NCBI RefSeq assembly: GCF_900115845.1
Contig: NZ_FOXX01000001.1
Coordinates: forward strand, 248,001-312,000
Direction of reading: 5' to 3'
Source: Priestia endophytica DSM 13796
GTDB taxonomy: Bacteria > Bacillota > Bacilli > Bacillales > Bacillaceae_H
Length of the DNA stretch: 64,000 nt
The position numbers and the translations under genes are program-made. Below the pieces are notes generated by a model. That model had not been told where the DNA came from and made no database searches. It worked only from the letters and a program-made list of their open reading frames with translations. This document shows positions 8,820 through 18,895 of this stretch, one piece after another (the stretch's first letter is position 1; each line of letters opens with the position of its first letter).

Positions 8820-10166
8820 CTATTTTAGCTTATGCACGCAATTAATAAACATGTCACCACGCTCTTCAAAAGTTTTAAACTGATCCCAACTTGCGCATGC
8901 AGGTGATAAAAGAATAACGTCTCCTTCTTCTGACAGTTTATATGCTGCTGCAACAGCCTTCTCTACATTATCGACACGTTTGATTGTTTGTATTCCTACA
9001 TTTTTTGCAGATTCTTCAAGCTTTGGCGCTGTTTCTCCAAATGTGACAAGCGCTTTTACACATGAGAGCGCATCTTCTAAATCTTCAAATCCATTTCCAC
9101 GATCAAGACCGCCAGCTAATAAAATGACGTTCTCTTTAAAACCAGAAAGTGCCGCCTTTGTTGCTAAAATATTCGTTGCTTTTGAATCATTATAAAACGC
9201 TCTGCCCTGAATATTTGTAACATACTGCATTCGATGTTTAACACCTGTAAATGTTTTCAAAACACTCACAATCGCTTCTGTGCTTGCTCCGTAAAGCTTG
9301 CATGTAGCAATCGCTGCTAAAACATTTTCAATATTGTGCTCTCCTTTTAATAAAACATCATCCCAACTGATAATCTCCTCTTCTTGGAACATCAGTTTAT
9401 TTCCTGATAAATAAGCTCCCTCTTTCAGGTCTTTATGACGTGAAAAAGGCACAACTTTTGATTTGATACTCCCGAAGTTAGCAGAAACGACAGGGTCATC
9501 AGCATTGATAACGGCATAATCTTCTTCATCTTGATGGCTAAATAAATTAAATTTCGCTTCAACATATTCCTCTTTTGAAGAGTGATAGTCTAAATGAGCA
9601 TCAAAAATGTTTAATAATACAGCTATCTTAGGCTTGTATTCTCGTATTCCCATAAGCTGAAAAGATGAAAGCTCTGTAACAATAACTTGGTCTTTTTCTG
9701 CTTTAGCTCCAACCTCACAAGAAACTGTTCCAATATTGCCTGCAATAAGGGGTTCTTTTTGGGCTGCTGCTAAAATCTCATAAATGAGTGTTGTTGTCGT
9801 TGTTTTCCCATTGCTTCCCGTAATTCCGATAATTGGAGCTTCCGACAGCTCATAGCTCAACTCAACTTCTGTAATAACCGGAATTTCTCTTTTTAAAGCT
9901 TCTTGGAGAAAAGGAATACGATATGGAATTCCAGGATTTTTCACAACCATATAAGCATTATCTAAAAGGGATAGAGGGTGCTCTCCAAATACAGAAGAGA
10001 TCCCCTCTTTTTCTAGTTCTCTTTTTACTTCTTCTTCTGGTTCTGTACGGTCTGTTACCGTTACATTAGCTCCAAGTCTATGTAGAAGTTTAGAAGCGGC
10101 TAGCCCACTTTTGGCTAATCCTAAAATAATCACATTTTGATTTTCATATGTTTTGATTGTTTTCAC
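8820..10166 (-). CDS. murD: UDP-N-acetylmuramoylalanine--D-glutamate ligase MurD
   Basis: MurD adds D-Glu to UDP-MurNAc-L-Ala using ATP. The N-terminal domain begins VIILGLAKSGLAASKLL, the ATP-binding P-loop is GITGSNGKTTTTTLI (about 113-127), and the C-terminal Mur ligase domain contains LLAGGLDRGNGF. Length 448 compares with 451 in B. subtilis. The start is a GTG directly after the mraY stop, with GAGGTG about 11 bases upstream, so translation is probably coupled to mraY. It belongs to the murE-mraY-murD-spoVE run. Confidence 0.96.
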   Translation of the reverse strand: MKTIKTYENQNVIILGLAKSGLAASKLLHRLGANVTVTDRTEPEEEVKRELEKEGISSVFGEHPLSLLDNAYMVVKNPGIPYRIPFLQEALKREIPVITEVELSYELSEAPIIGITGSNGKTTTTTLIYEILAAAQKEPLIAGNIGTVSCEVGAKAEKDQVIVTELSSFQLMGIREYKPKIAVLLNIFDAHLDYHSSKEEYVEAKFNLFSHQDEEDYAVINADDPVVSANFGSIKSKVVPFSRHKDLKEGAYLSGNKLMFQEEEIISWDDVLLKGEHNIENVLAAIATCKLYGASTEAIVSVLKTFTGVKHRMQYVTNIQGRAFYNDSKATNILATKAALSGFKENVILLAGGLDRGNGFEDLEDALSCVKALVTFGETAPKLEESAKNVGIQTIKRVDNVEKAVAAAYKLSEEGDVILLSPACASWDQFKTFEERGDMFINCVHKLK

Positions 10167-11141
10167 TTAAATCCACACCTCAATGTAAATGCCTAAAATC
10201 GCAAATAGTAAACCAACTGTCCAGAACGTCATAACAACGCGCCATTCGCTCCACCCGCTAAGCTCATAGTGGTGATGAAGCGGACTCATTTTAAAGATGC
10301 GTCGTCCTGTCGTTTTAAATGAAATAACTTGAATAATAACAGATAGCGTCTCAATAACAAATACGCCTCCGATAATAATGAGTAGAATTTCAGCGTTAAT
10401 TAAAATTGCAATTGTCGCAATAGCTCCTCCAAGCGCTAGTGAACCTGTATCTCCCATAAACACTTTTGCCGGGTAAGCGTTAAAAACTAAGAAGCCAAGT
10501 AAAGCTCCAACAACAGCTACAGAGAAAATAGCTACGTTAAACTGCCCTGCATACCAAGCAAGCACAGCAAAAGCTCCAAATGCAATCGCTCCTGTTCCAG
10601 ATACAAGACCGTCAAGTCCGTCTGTTAAGTTTACGGCATTTGAAAATCCAACAAGCCAAATAATTAGAAAGATAACATAAAAAATACCAAGCTCGATTTC
10701 TACATCTGTACCCGGAATATTAACCGCCGTTGATAGATTAGCTGAACGCGCTACAATGTAAAAAATAACGGAAATAACAATTTGTCCAAGCAGTTTCTGC
10801 TTTGACGTTAATCCTAAGTTACGCTTTAGGACAACTTTAATAAAGTCATCTAAAAAGCCTAATAAACCAAAGCCAATTGTTACAAATAGAAGTAAGAATG
10901 TTTCAACTGTTGGTTCTAGATAAATATTTGTCATCACAAGTGTTGTGATCACGATGGAAAGTAAGATCATAATTCCGCCCATCGTTGGCGTTCCAGCTTT
11001 TTTCTGGTGTGATTTTGGTCCCTCATCACGAATGCTTTGACCAAACTTCAAACGTCTTAAAAACGGAATGAAGAAAGGGGAACAAACCGCCGTTACTAAA
11101 AACCCCACCAAAATTGTTACTAATATCAATTGCTCAAACAC
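10167..11141 (-). CDS. mraY: Phospho-N-acetylmuramoyl-pentapeptide transferase MraY
   Basis: MraY transfers phospho-MurNAc-pentapeptide to undecaprenyl phosphate to give lipid I. It is a ten-segment membrane protein with the family motifs [28 protein letters not shown] and [10 protein letters not shown], which form the Mg2+ and uridine site. I start at the GTG at 11139-11141, just after AGGAGG, giving 324 residues, equal to B. subtilis. The frame extends eight codons further upstream without a ribosome site. It lies 41 bases after murE. Confidence 0.97.
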   Translation of the reverse strand: MFEQLILVTILVGFLVTAVCSPFFIPFLRRLKFGQSIRDEGPKSHQKKAGTPTMGGIMILLSIVITTLVMTNIYLEPTVETFLLLFVTIGFGLLGFLDDFIKVVLKRNLGLTSKQKLLGQIVISVIFYIVARSANLSTAVNIPGTDVEIELGIFYVIFLIIWLVGFSNAVNLTDGLDGLVSGTGAIAFGAFAVLAWYAGQFNVAIFSVAVVGALLGFLVFNAYPAKVFMGDTGSLALGGAIATIAILINAEILLIIIGGVFVIETLSVIIQVISFKTTGRRIFKMSPLHHHYELSGWSEWRVVMTFWTVGLLFAILGIYIEVWI

Positions 11142-11182
11142 GTGATTTCCTCCTCTTAACATCAAAAAAACAGATCTAGGGT

Positions 11183-12661
11183 TTATGCCTGCTTCGTTTT
11201 GCTTTCAATAGATTCTAGTGCAACTTTGCGATCATCAAAGTCATTAACAGTTCCACCGATAATTTGATACGTTTCATGACCTTTACCAGCAATTACGATA
11301 ACATCTTTAGCCTGCGCTTTGTTGATGGCGTACTGAATTGCTTCACGACGGTCTTCAATTGTTGTAAAGTTTTCTTCTGTGAGCTCTGTTGTCATATCGT
11401 TTAGAATTTCTTTTGGATCTTCACTTCTCGGGTTGTCAGAAGTAAAGATTGCTTCTGTACTATATGACACAGCCACATTTGCCATGATTGGACGTTTTGT
11501 TTTATCTCGGTCTCCACCACACCCAACAATAACATATATATTTTGCTCGGCAAATTGTTTGACCGTTTTTAACACATTTTCTAAACTATCCGGCGTATGA
11601 GCATAATCGACAATAACTGTATAGTCTTGTCCTCCATTTACAACTTCAAAACGACCGTCAACGCCTTTTACTTTAGAAAGAGCTGCTACAATTGTTTCTA
11701 AATCTACATTAAGCGCAAACGCGGCCGATGCTGCAGCTAAAATATTATAAATGCTAAACTCACCAATTAAATTAACGTGCATTGTCTTATTTCCAAGAGG
11801 CGTCACAAGCTCAAATGTTGTTCCGCTACTTGTCATTTCAATATTGTGAGCCATAATGTCGCTTTCTTCGTGAATACCATACGTTAGTAGAAAAGCAGTT
11901 GTCATTTTGGCATACAGTTTTGATGAAGCATCATCAGCATTTAGGACAGCGTATTTAGGAGACGTTTCTTCAAATCGGTTTCCAAGCTGAGAAAAAAGAA
12001 GACCTTTCGCATAGCGATACTCTTCCATTGTATGATGATAATCAAGGTGATCTTGCGTTAAATTCGTAAATACAGCTACATCGTAATCACAACCGTGAAC
12101 ACGTCCTAAATCAAGCGCATGTGATGAAACTTCCATTGCTGCGACTTCAACATTTTCATCAACCATCTTGCTAAAAATGCCTTGCAAAGCAAGCGATTCA
12201 GGAGTTGTATTTTGAACAGGATAAACTTCGGAACCAATTCTTGTCTCAATTGTGCCAATAACACCTGTTTTTTGTTTTTTCTCTTGAAAAATAGCTTCTA
12301 ATAAATGCGTAACTGTTGTTTTTCCATTTGTTCCTGTTACGCCAATAAGCTTTAACTTTTCAGTTGGTTGTCCGTAAAAAAAGTTAGCAAGCAAAGCCAT
12401 AACGCGTCTTGTGTCTTTAACAATTACAACTGGAATATCAACATCTAGCTCATGTTCTGCTACAAGAGCTACTGCACCTTTTTCAACTGCTGTTTTGGCA
12501 TAGTCATGTCCGTCAACCGTATACCCTTTCACACAGAAGAACAGGGAGCCTTCTTCAACTTCTCGGCTATCCATCTTAAGAGAAGTAATCTCTGGATTTT
12601 CATTACTTGTAACGTTGAACTGCCACTTTGGCAAAACGTTAATTAATTCTGTTAGTTTCAT
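11183..12661 (-). CDS. murE: UDP-N-acetylmuramoyl-tripeptide synthetase MurE (meso-diaminopimelate-adding)
   Basis: MurE adds the third residue of the stem peptide. The ATP loop is [14 protein letters not shown] (about 110-123), and the substrate-specificity motif DNPRSEDP near residue 410 is the form that selects meso-diaminopimelate rather than lysine, so the wall should be mDAP-linked. Starting at the ATG at 12659-12661 gives 492 residues (494 in B. subtilis). An in-frame TTG three codons upstream sits too close to GGAAGG to be used. spoVD upstream ends in a terminator, so murE likely heads a new unit. Confidence 0.96.
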   Translation of the reverse strand: MKLTELINVLPKWQFNVTSNENPEITSLKMDSREVEEGSLFFCVKGYTVDGHDYAKTAVEKGAVALVAEHELDVDIPVVIVKDTRRVMALLANFFYGQPTEKLKLIGVTGTNGKTTVTHLLEAIFQEKKQKTGVIGTIETRIGSEVYPVQNTTPESLALQGIFSKMVDENVEVAAMEVSSHALDLGRVHGCDYDVAVFTNLTQDHLDYHHTMEEYRYAKGLLFSQLGNRFEETSPKYAVLNADDASSKLYAKMTTAFLLTYGIHEESDIMAHNIEMTSSGTTFELVTPLGNKTMHVNLIGEFSIYNILAAASAAFALNVDLETIVAALSKVKGVDGRFEVVNGGQDYTVIVDYAHTPDSLENVLKTVKQFAEQNIYVIVGCGGDRDKTKRPIMANVAVSYSTEAIFTSDNPRSEDPKEILNDMTTELTEENFTTIEDRREAIQYAINKAQAKDVIVIAGKGHETYQIIGGTVNDFDDRKVALESIESKTKQA

Positions 12662-12761
12662 TGTATTCAAACCTTCCTTTACCTAAACCATTGTTATACC
12701 ATTTTATGTCCACAAACTCAATATAAGGGTTAGCTGCGTTATTCCTCTTCCCATTTTACAG

Positions 12762-12797
12762 AAAAATAAGCCACGGGGGAATTCCCCAAGGCTTATT
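12762..12797 (-). terminator. Intrinsic terminator after spoVD
   Basis: A long interrupted hairpin with outer arms AATAAGCC / GGCTTATT and an inner GGGG/CCCC stem lies about 70 bases after the spoVD stop; TTTTT follows on the minus strand. Confidence 0.75.
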
Positions 12798-12864
12798 TCT
12801 TGAAATAATTTCATTTCCAAATCCGCTAAGCATACGCTAACCTTTATAAAATTGCACAGTGAGT

Positions 12865-14784
12865 TTATTTTTCTCCTAAATAAATTCTAACCGTAGACCC
12901 TGCTTTAAGTTTTGTTCCGGCTTTTGGAGACTGTTTCACGACAACATCTCCTTTTCCGCTTGCATCTATTTTTAAATCAACAAGCTGCTCACGTAAGTCT
13001 TTTTTATCTAGTCCTACTAAATCTGGTGTGTCAATCATCGGTGTGTCAAGCCATGTTAGTTCTTTTTCAATTTGATCTTTGCGTGGTTTAACCCCCATTG
13101 CTCGCAAGCTATCTTCCATAATGTTTCCGACAATCGGAGCTGCTACTACTCCTCCAAACTGTACAGTTCCTTTTGGATTATCAACAGCTACATATACAAC
13201 AAGCTCTGGGTCATCCGCCGGAGCTACGCCGATAAAAGAAACGATATGATTGTTTTCTAAATATTTCCCATCTTTTACTTTTTGCGCTGTCCCTGTTTTT
13301 CCTCCAACTCGATACCCTTCTACATATGCGCCTTTACCAGACCCTTTTGCAACAACGCTTTCAAGTGCATAGCGTATTTGCTCAGACGTTTTCTCTGAAA
13401 TAACTTTACGCTTCGCTTCAGGTGCCTGCTTTTTCACGACTTTTCCTGTAACAGGATCTGTCCATTCTTTGGCAATATGTGGTGTATAAAGAGTACCACC
13501 ATTCACTGCGGCAGAAACCGCTGCAACTTGTTGAATAGGTGTTACAGATACACCTTGACCAAATGCTGTTGTTGCTTGTTCAACAGGACCAACTCGGTCA
13601 AGATTAAATAAAATCCCTTTGCTCTCTCCCTGTAAATCAATGCCTGTTTTTTGTCCAAAGCCAAAGTCTTTAATATAATCAAAAAGCTTCTCTTTGCCAA
13701 GACGTTCTCCAAGCTCAACAAAACCTGGGTTACAGGAATTTTGTACAACTTCTAAAAACGTTTGTTCACCATGTCCGCCTCTCTTCCAACAGTGAAGAGT
13801 TGAGCCTCCTACTTCAATTGATCCATCATCAACAAACGTATCTTTAGCAAGATCTACTTTTTTCTCTTCAAGAGCAGCAGCTAACGTAATAATTTTAAAT
13901 GTGGATCCGGGCTCATACGCGCTCCAAACCGGTAAATTTCGGTTGTACACATCAGCAGATACATTTTTAAAATTCGTTGGATCAAAATCCGGTCTGCTTG
14001 ACATACCTAGAACTTCTCCATTTTTGGGATTCATTGCAATGGCAATCATCCCATCAGGATTGTATTTAGAATCAGCAAGATCAAGTTCCCGTTCTAAAAT
14101 GGTTTGTACTTTTGTATCAATTGTCAGCTTTAAATTCAGTCCATCTACAGGGGCCGTGTAGTCATCTGCAATATTAGGCATTCTTTTACCTTTTGCATCA
14201 GAATAGAATTCAACAGCTCCTTTTTCCCCGCTAAGCTGCTTGTCATAATATGCTTCAAGACCTGTTAGCCCTTGGTTATCAATTCCTGCAAATCCTAATA
14301 CATGAGATAAATAGCTTCCAAATGGATAATAACGAATAGAATCTTCCGCAATATAGACTCCTTTTAATCCAAGCGCGCGAATTTCTTTTGCTTTTTCATG
14401 AGAGATTTTACGCCCTTCTGGATTAATTCGTTCACTTGCTGCTTTCTTTGTAACATGCTTGTATGCTTTTTCTTTTGACATATTAAGTACAGCAGCAAGC
14501 TTTTCTGCAGTCTCTACAGGATCTTCAATTTGTCTTGGAACAATTAAAACAGAGGGGGCGCTTTTATTTGTTGCAAGCTCTACTCCATTTCGGTCTTGAA
14601 TTTCACCACGTTTTGGTTCAAACGGAATGTTTCGGCTCCACAAACTTTTGGCTTGCTCTGTTAATGTATCTCCTAATACAAACTGAACGTATCCTAAGCG
14701 AACGTTAATAATCGAAAAGATAAGAATCCCGACAAAAAGGACAATTAACAGTCGCTTTCGAACGGTAACTCCAGACACGCGCAT
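12865..14784 (-). CDS. spoVD: Stage V sporulation protein D, sporulation-specific class B penicillin-binding protein
   Basis: SpoVD is the transpeptidase for spore cortex and works with SpoVE. An N-terminal membrane anchor (about 11-32) is followed by a dimerisation domain containing RGEIQDRNG and a transpeptidase domain with STFK (Ser294), SCN and KTGTAQ. One PASTA domain closes the protein (about 580-639), which separates it from PBP2B with two. Length 639 fits (646 in B. subtilis). GGGGAGG lies before the ATG. In B. subtilis it is sigma-E controlled; a CATATAGT element upstream at 14821-14828 resembles a sigma-E -10 but its -35 spacing is poor. Confidence 0.95.
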   Translation of the reverse strand: MRVSGVTVRKRLLIVLFVGILIFSIINVRLGYVQFVLGDTLTEQAKSLWSRNIPFEPKRGEIQDRNGVELATNKSAPSVLIVPRQIEDPVETAEKLAAVLNMSKEKAYKHVTKKAASERINPEGRKISHEKAKEIRALGLKGVYIAEDSIRYYPFGSYLSHVLGFAGIDNQGLTGLEAYYDKQLSGEKGAVEFYSDAKGKRMPNIADDYTAPVDGLNLKLTIDTKVQTILERELDLADSKYNPDGMIAIAMNPKNGEVLGMSSRPDFDPTNFKNVSADVYNRNLPVWSAYEPGSTFKIITLAAALEEKKVDLAKDTFVDDGSIEVGGSTLHCWKRGGHGEQTFLEVVQNSCNPGFVELGERLGKEKLFDYIKDFGFGQKTGIDLQGESKGILFNLDRVGPVEQATTAFGQGVSVTPIQQVAAVSAAVNGGTLYTPHIAKEWTDPVTGKVVKKQAPEAKRKVISEKTSEQIRYALESVVAKGSGKGAYVEGYRVGGKTGTAQKVKDGKYLENNHIVSFIGVAPADDPELVVYVAVDNPKGTVQFGGVVAAPIVGNIMEDSLRAMGVKPRKDQIEKELTWLDTPMIDTPDLVGLDKKDLREQLVDLKIDASGKGDVVVKQSPKAGTKLKAGSTVRIYLGEK

Positions 14785-14879
14785 ATTACGTTTCCTCCCC
14801 TACGTTTAAGCTCGTTCTCTACTATATGCTTGTACTTTCTCATATAGAACGAACAGAGGAGGCTTGTTCACAAGCAAAA

Positions 14880-14920
14880 GTTCCCACAAATAAGAATTAC
14901 ACACTCTTATTTGTGAGAAC
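14880..14920 (-). terminator. Hairpin after pbpB, probable terminator
   Basis: Arms of about 15 bp with one mismatch (GTTC..CACAAATAAGA and complement) flank a 9-base loop, starting about 37 bases after the pbpB stop. The T-run on the minus strand is short (CTTTTG), so strength is uncertain. Confidence 0.5.
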
Positions 14921-14956
14921 ATTGGATTTACTAAAAAACCGTAATCTTTTAATCTA

Positions 14957-17176
14957 TTAATCAAGCGGTGCGTTGCTGTCACTTGATTCTTCTTGTTCGT
15001 CATCGCTATCTTCTCGCTTCTCTTCAGCTGCTTTCTTTGCTGAGTGAAGTTCCACGCTTAAAAGACTTTTATTTTCCAATGAGGCACCTTTTTTAATACT
15101 TTGACTGCCTTTTGCTACATAGCCGTGACCGCTAACAGCTGTCTTTAAATTAAGCAGCTCGCTAATTTCGAGCACATCACGGTAAGAAAACCCGGTTAAA
15201 TCAGGCATTGTTGGCGAACCATCTGTTTGTAGGAAAACTTTGTTTCCATAAATGATTCTTGACCCCGGAGCAGGCTGCTGCTCTGCAATCGTTTCTCCAT
15301 TCCCAATAATAACTGGAGATAGCCCTTTTCCTGTTAACTCTTTCTTTGCTTCCTCAACAGAAGAACCAACATATGAATCTAGCGTGTTTCCATACTTTGT
15401 TTCACTAGATTTTGTTTTCTCTTTTTCTTCTTCACTAGGTTTCACCTGTAAATACTGCAAACTTTTTTGCATTGTTGGATTGAACACTTCTGCAACTGGC
15501 TTTCCACCTGTTTCATATGCTTTCAAATGAGGTTGCTTAACAGCAACGTACATCACTAATTCAGGATCATCTGCTGGAGCCATTCCCATAAATGAAAACG
15601 TATAGTTTTCACGGCCTGTCAGATATTTACCGTTCTCTCCTGCAAGTTGTGCTGTTCCTGTCTTCCCTGCCACTTCATATCCATCAATATCGTAAGCAGC
15701 ACCTGTTCCATGCTCGCCTGTGACAACCGTACGAAGCAGTTTACGTACTTCTTTTGCAGACTCAGCAGAGATTGGTTTACCTACTACTTCTGGTTTTGTT
15801 TCTGAAATCACTTTATCTTTTTGAGAATCAACCACTTTTTTCACAACGTACGGCTTCATCATTTTTCCATCATTGGCAACTGCCGTTACAGCTTGAATTT
15901 GCTGGATAGCTGTAATAGCTGAGCCTTGTCCAAATGCTGTTGTAACTTGTTCAAGCGGTTTATTGTACACAAATTTACTTCCCACTTCGCCTGGGATATT
16001 AATTCCTGTCTTTTTATCAAGACCAAATTTCTTAAAGTATTCCATGAGTCGATCAGGACCGATTTTCTCCATTGCAAGCTTTGCGAAAGCGACATTTGAA
16101 GAACGCTGTACTCCTTCATTATATGTGATAGGCCCCCAGCCAACACCATTGTTATGGTCGCCAATTTTACTGCCGCCTACTTTATAACTTCCCGATTCAT
16201 ACAGCTCATCTCCGTTGTATACTCCTGCATCAACAGCTGCTGAAAGGGTAAAAATCTTCATTGTTGAGCCAGGCTCGAACCGAGAGCTTATAGCACTGTT
16301 TCCAAAGTTCTGGATGTTCCGCTGATTTGGATTAAATCCAGGTCTATTTGACATAGCCAGAATCTCGCCTGTTTTAGGATTTGCCACAATGCCAATAATA
16401 CTTGATGGTTCATACTCTTTTTGCACTTCGCTCATTGACTCTTCCAAAAAGACTTGAATTTTTTGGTCGATTGTTAAATACACATCTTTTCCTTGCTTAG
16501 GTGCAACAATGGATTCTTTTGGATTAGGAAGCTTTAAGCCCGTAGAATCACTTTCATACGTCATATAGCCATCCTTTTCTGTTAAAGCATCGTTAAACTG
16601 CTTTTCAATCCCCATCATTCCAACAGTTTCACCTTTTTCATTTTTTTGAGCATATCCAATGATGTGAGAAGCAAATTCCCCATTTGGATAAAAGCGTTTG
16701 GAACTCTCTTTAAATCCAATTCCAGGTAGATTTAACTTTTCAATCTTTGCCCGAAGCTCATGATTAATGTTACGTCCACCTGGACCAAGCTCAACCTGAA
16801 ACGCTCCTTTTCTCGTTAAGAGCGAAAGCAGCTTGTCTTCTTTCATATCAAGAAGAGGGGCAAGTTTTTCTGCTGTTTTTTCTGGATCTTTGACATGGTC
16901 TTCATAATCTTTGTCCAAAATAGCAATCACGGTATACGCTGTTGTATCTTCGGCAACAGCAGTACCATTTCGATCGTAAATTGTGCCCCGATGAGCTTCA
17001 ATTGTGCTTTTATGCGTATGAGCTTTCTCAGCTCGTGAAGCTAAAAGCTGACCGTTTGCTTTTCCTGTGACTTCGATATAAAAAAAGCGACCAGCTAACA
17101 CAAAAAAGAGCGAACCAAATATTAAAATTAATATCGCTGCTCCTTTTCGTATTGATCGATTGTTTTGTTTCGACAT
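14957..17176 (-). CDS. pbpB: Penicillin-binding protein 2B, septal transpeptidase
   Basis: PBP2B is the class B transpeptidase of the division septum. A single membrane anchor (about 13-34) is followed by the N-terminal module with RGTIYDRNG (about 63-71), then the transpeptidase domain with STMK (Ser304), SSN and KTGTAQ. Two PASTA domains lie near the C-terminus, then an acidic tail KREDSDDEQEESSDSN. Length 739 compares with 716 in B. subtilis; the extra residues are in the tail. Its ATG overlaps the ftsL stop by one base (TAATG), so the two are translationally coupled. Confidence 0.97.
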   Translation of the reverse strand: MSKQNNRSIRKGAAILILIFGSLFFVLAGRFFYIEVTGKANGQLLASRAEKAHTHKSTIEAHRGTIYDRNGTAVAEDTTAYTVIAILDKDYEDHVKDPEKTAEKLAPLLDMKEDKLLSLLTRKGAFQVELGPGGRNINHELRAKIEKLNLPGIGFKESSKRFYPNGEFASHIIGYAQKNEKGETVGMMGIEKQFNDALTEKDGYMTYESDSTGLKLPNPKESIVAPKQGKDVYLTIDQKIQVFLEESMSEVQKEYEPSSIIGIVANPKTGEILAMSNRPGFNPNQRNIQNFGNSAISSRFEPGSTMKIFTLSAAVDAGVYNGDELYESGSYKVGGSKIGDHNNGVGWGPITYNEGVQRSSNVAFAKLAMEKIGPDRLMEYFKKFGLDKKTGINIPGEVGSKFVYNKPLEQVTTAFGQGSAITAIQQIQAVTAVANDGKMMKPYVVKKVVDSQKDKVISETKPEVVGKPISAESAKEVRKLLRTVVTGEHGTGAAYDIDGYEVAGKTGTAQLAGENGKYLTGRENYTFSFMGMAPADDPELVMYVAVKQPHLKAYETGGKPVAEVFNPTMQKSLQYLQVKPSEEEKEKTKSSETKYGNTLDSYVGSSVEEAKKELTGKGLSPVIIGNGETIAEQQPAPGSRIIYGNKVFLQTDGSPTMPDLTGFSYRDVLEISELLNLKTAVSGHGYVAKGSQSIKKGASLENKSLLSVELHSAKKAAEEKREDSDDEQEESSDSNAPLD

Positions 17177-17535
17177 TACTTCTCACTCACAACTTTCACA
17201 TTGTCTGCATTCATTTCTAAGCCCAGTTTTTTAGCTTTTTCTAAAATGCGATCATATTGACTAAGCTCTTTTACTTGATCATTTAAATCCATATTCACTG
17301 TTTTTTGAGCTTTTACTTTTTCTTCTACTTTTTGCACATTCGTATTTGCCTCATATAGAGCAGCTTGATTCGAAATAAACTGAATCGAACCGAACAGCAT
17401 AAACCCACAGAACGTTACATAAATAAGCTTTTCACCTAAAGGAAGACGTACTTTTTTCTTTTTTGTTACATGTTTAATTTTGTGCTGGACAACTTCTCTT
17501 TCTTTTTCTTTTAATTTATACGCTAAATTATTCAA
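17176..17535 (-). CDS. ftsL: Cell division protein FtsL
   Basis: FtsL is a small bitopic divisome protein that forms a coiled coil with DivIC and partners DivIB. A basic cytoplasmic part (about 1-35) with KKKKVR precedes one membrane segment (about 36-54) and an extracellular heptad-repeat helix with LNDQVKELSQYDRI. Length 119 fits the family (117 in B. subtilis). The start is a TTG at 17533-17535 a few bases after GGGAGGGG. It overlaps pbpB by one base and follows rsmH by 31 bases. Confidence 0.93.
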   Translation of the reverse strand: MNNLAYKLKEKEREVVQHKIKHVTKKKKVRLPLGEKLIYVTFCGFMLFGSIQFISNQAALYEANTNVQKVEEKVKAQKTVNMDLNDQVKELSQYDRILEKAKKLGLEMNADNVKVVSEK

Positions 17536-17566
17536 TGCAACCCCTCCCTTTTTTTATCGCACCTTC

Positions 17567-18505
17567 TTATTCTTTTGCTTTTTCAGCTATACGTAGCTTA
17601 GCAGAGCGTGCACGATTGTTTTCAGTAAGCTCTTCTTCGCTCGGAAGAATTGGTTTTCTTGTAATCAGCTTTAATGCTGGCTCATATTCTTTTGGAATGA
17701 TAGGCAATCCATGAGGCAAGTCTGGTAAAGAACTTTTTTCTTTGAACATAGCTTTACAAATGCGGTCTTCTAATGAGTGGAACGTGATAACACTAATACG
17801 TCCGCCTTTTCTCACAACCTCAATTGCTTGTTCAAGCGCCATTTCAAAAACACCAAGCTCATCGTTGACAGCAATTCGAATAGCTTGAAACACCCGTTTT
17901 GCTGGATGTCCGCCTTTTCTACGAGCTGGAGCTGGGATTCCTTCTTTAATTAGTTCTACAAGCTCATTTGTTGTTTCAATTTTTTTCGTTTCTCGGTAAC
18001 TTTCAATTTTTCGCGCAATTTGCTTGGAAAATTTTTCTTCTCCATATTGGAAGAAAATTTTCACAAGCTTTTCATACGGCCATTCATTTACAACGTCAAA
18101 TGCACTTAGCTTTGATTGTTGATCCATTCGCATATCCAGCGGAGCGTCATGATGATAGCTGAATCCTCTTTCAGGAGTATCAAGCTGTGGGGACGAAACG
18201 CCTAAATCAAATAGAACTCCATCAACTTTTGTAACGCCAAGTTCTACAAGCTTTTCTTTTAAAAAGCGGAAGTTACTTTTTACAAACGTTACTTTTCCTT
18301 CATAAGGAGCTAGCTTTTCTTTTGCATTTTCTAATGCTACATCGTCTTGGTCAAAAGCAATAAGATGACCTTCTGATGATAGCTGTTGTAAAATATATTC
18401 ACTGTGTCCTGCTCCACCAAGGGTACAGTCCACATAAATGCCGTCGGGTTTAATATGTAATCCCTCTGCTGCTTCTTCTAATAAAACTGTCTTATGTTTG
18501 AACAT
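17567..18505 (-). CDS. rsmH: 16S rRNA (cytosine(1402)-N(4))-methyltransferase RsmH (MraW)
   Basis: RsmH methylates N4 of C1402 in the decoding centre of 16S rRNA with S-adenosylmethionine. It shows the SAM motif [15 protein letters not shown] (about 25-39), the conserved [12 protein letters not shown] and [16 protein letters not shown], and the C-terminal ISFHSLED-like [11 protein letters not shown]. Length 312 fits the family (311 in B. subtilis). AGGTG precedes the ATG by five bases. It now heads the dcw cluster because mraZ, normally its 5' neighbour, is absent. Confidence 0.97.
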   Translation of the reverse strand: MFKHKTVLLEEAAEGLHIKPDGIYVDCTLGGAGHSEYILQQLSSEGHLIAFDQDDVALENAKEKLAPYEGKVTFVKSNFRFLKEKLVELGVTKVDGVLFDLGVSSPQLDTPERGFSYHHDAPLDMRMDQQSKLSAFDVVNEWPYEKLVKIFFQYGEEKFSKQIARKIESYRETKKIETTNELVELIKEGIPAPARRKGGHPAKRVFQAIRIAVNDELGVFEMALEQAIEVVRKGGRISVITFHSLEDRICKAMFKEKSSLPDLPHGLPIIPKEYEPALKLITRKPILPSEEELTENNRARSAKLRIAEKAKE

Positions 18506-18864
18506 GCTAGCACCTACTTTTTGTTCCCTAAACTATTACACCCTCTAATTTAGGATGCTTTTTCTATTATATATTAAATTACTTGTTTTTTTTAGCTTTT
18601 TCTACAAACTATCGACGAATTTTGTCAATTTATTATATCATTGTAAAACATGCAAAAAAACATCCAGTTACTCCCACAGTTTGAAGGCTAAAAAAACGCT
18701 TTCTGTTGCATTATAATGTTCACATTTTACGTTTGAAAAGTCCTGATGTGTTTTTCTTTTGAAATTGTTCTTCTTTGTTAGTATCTCCGACTTCTTTCTT
18801 TCTTACAAACAAAAATGTTTTTTTCATAAAATGTTTTTCTTTATAAATTTAATTCTATTTGGGC
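18506..18864. other. AT-rich promoter region upstream of rsmH; mraZ not present
   Basis: This gene-free stretch replaces mraZ. On the minus strand it holds several TATAAT hexamers; the one at 18632-18637 has a TGN extension (TGATATAAT), and a TTGACA stands at 18623-18628 without a good -10 box. A TGGGA-N5-TGGAT pair near 18663-18677 weakly recalls the spaced TGGG repeats bound by MraZ. No mraZ remnant could be read. Confidence 0.5.
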
Positions 18865-18892
18865 AAAAAAAAATCCTGCTAGAGGCAGGATT
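18865..18892 (-). terminator. Intrinsic terminator after bshC
   Basis: An 8-bp stem (AATCCTGC with GCAGGATT) is followed by a long T-run on the minus strand, four bases after the bshC stop. It separates bshC from the dcw cluster. Confidence 0.88.
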
Positions 18893-18895
18893 TTC

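Noticed and set aside
14821-14847. Sigma-E promoter for spoVD
   Set aside because: CATATAGT resembles a -10, but the nearest ATA element leaves only 14 bases where 16-18 are expected, so I did not list it as a feature.
18663-18677. MraZ operator repeats upstream of rsmH
   Set aside because: Only one full TGGG unit and one imperfect unit are present, whereas functional sites have three or more.
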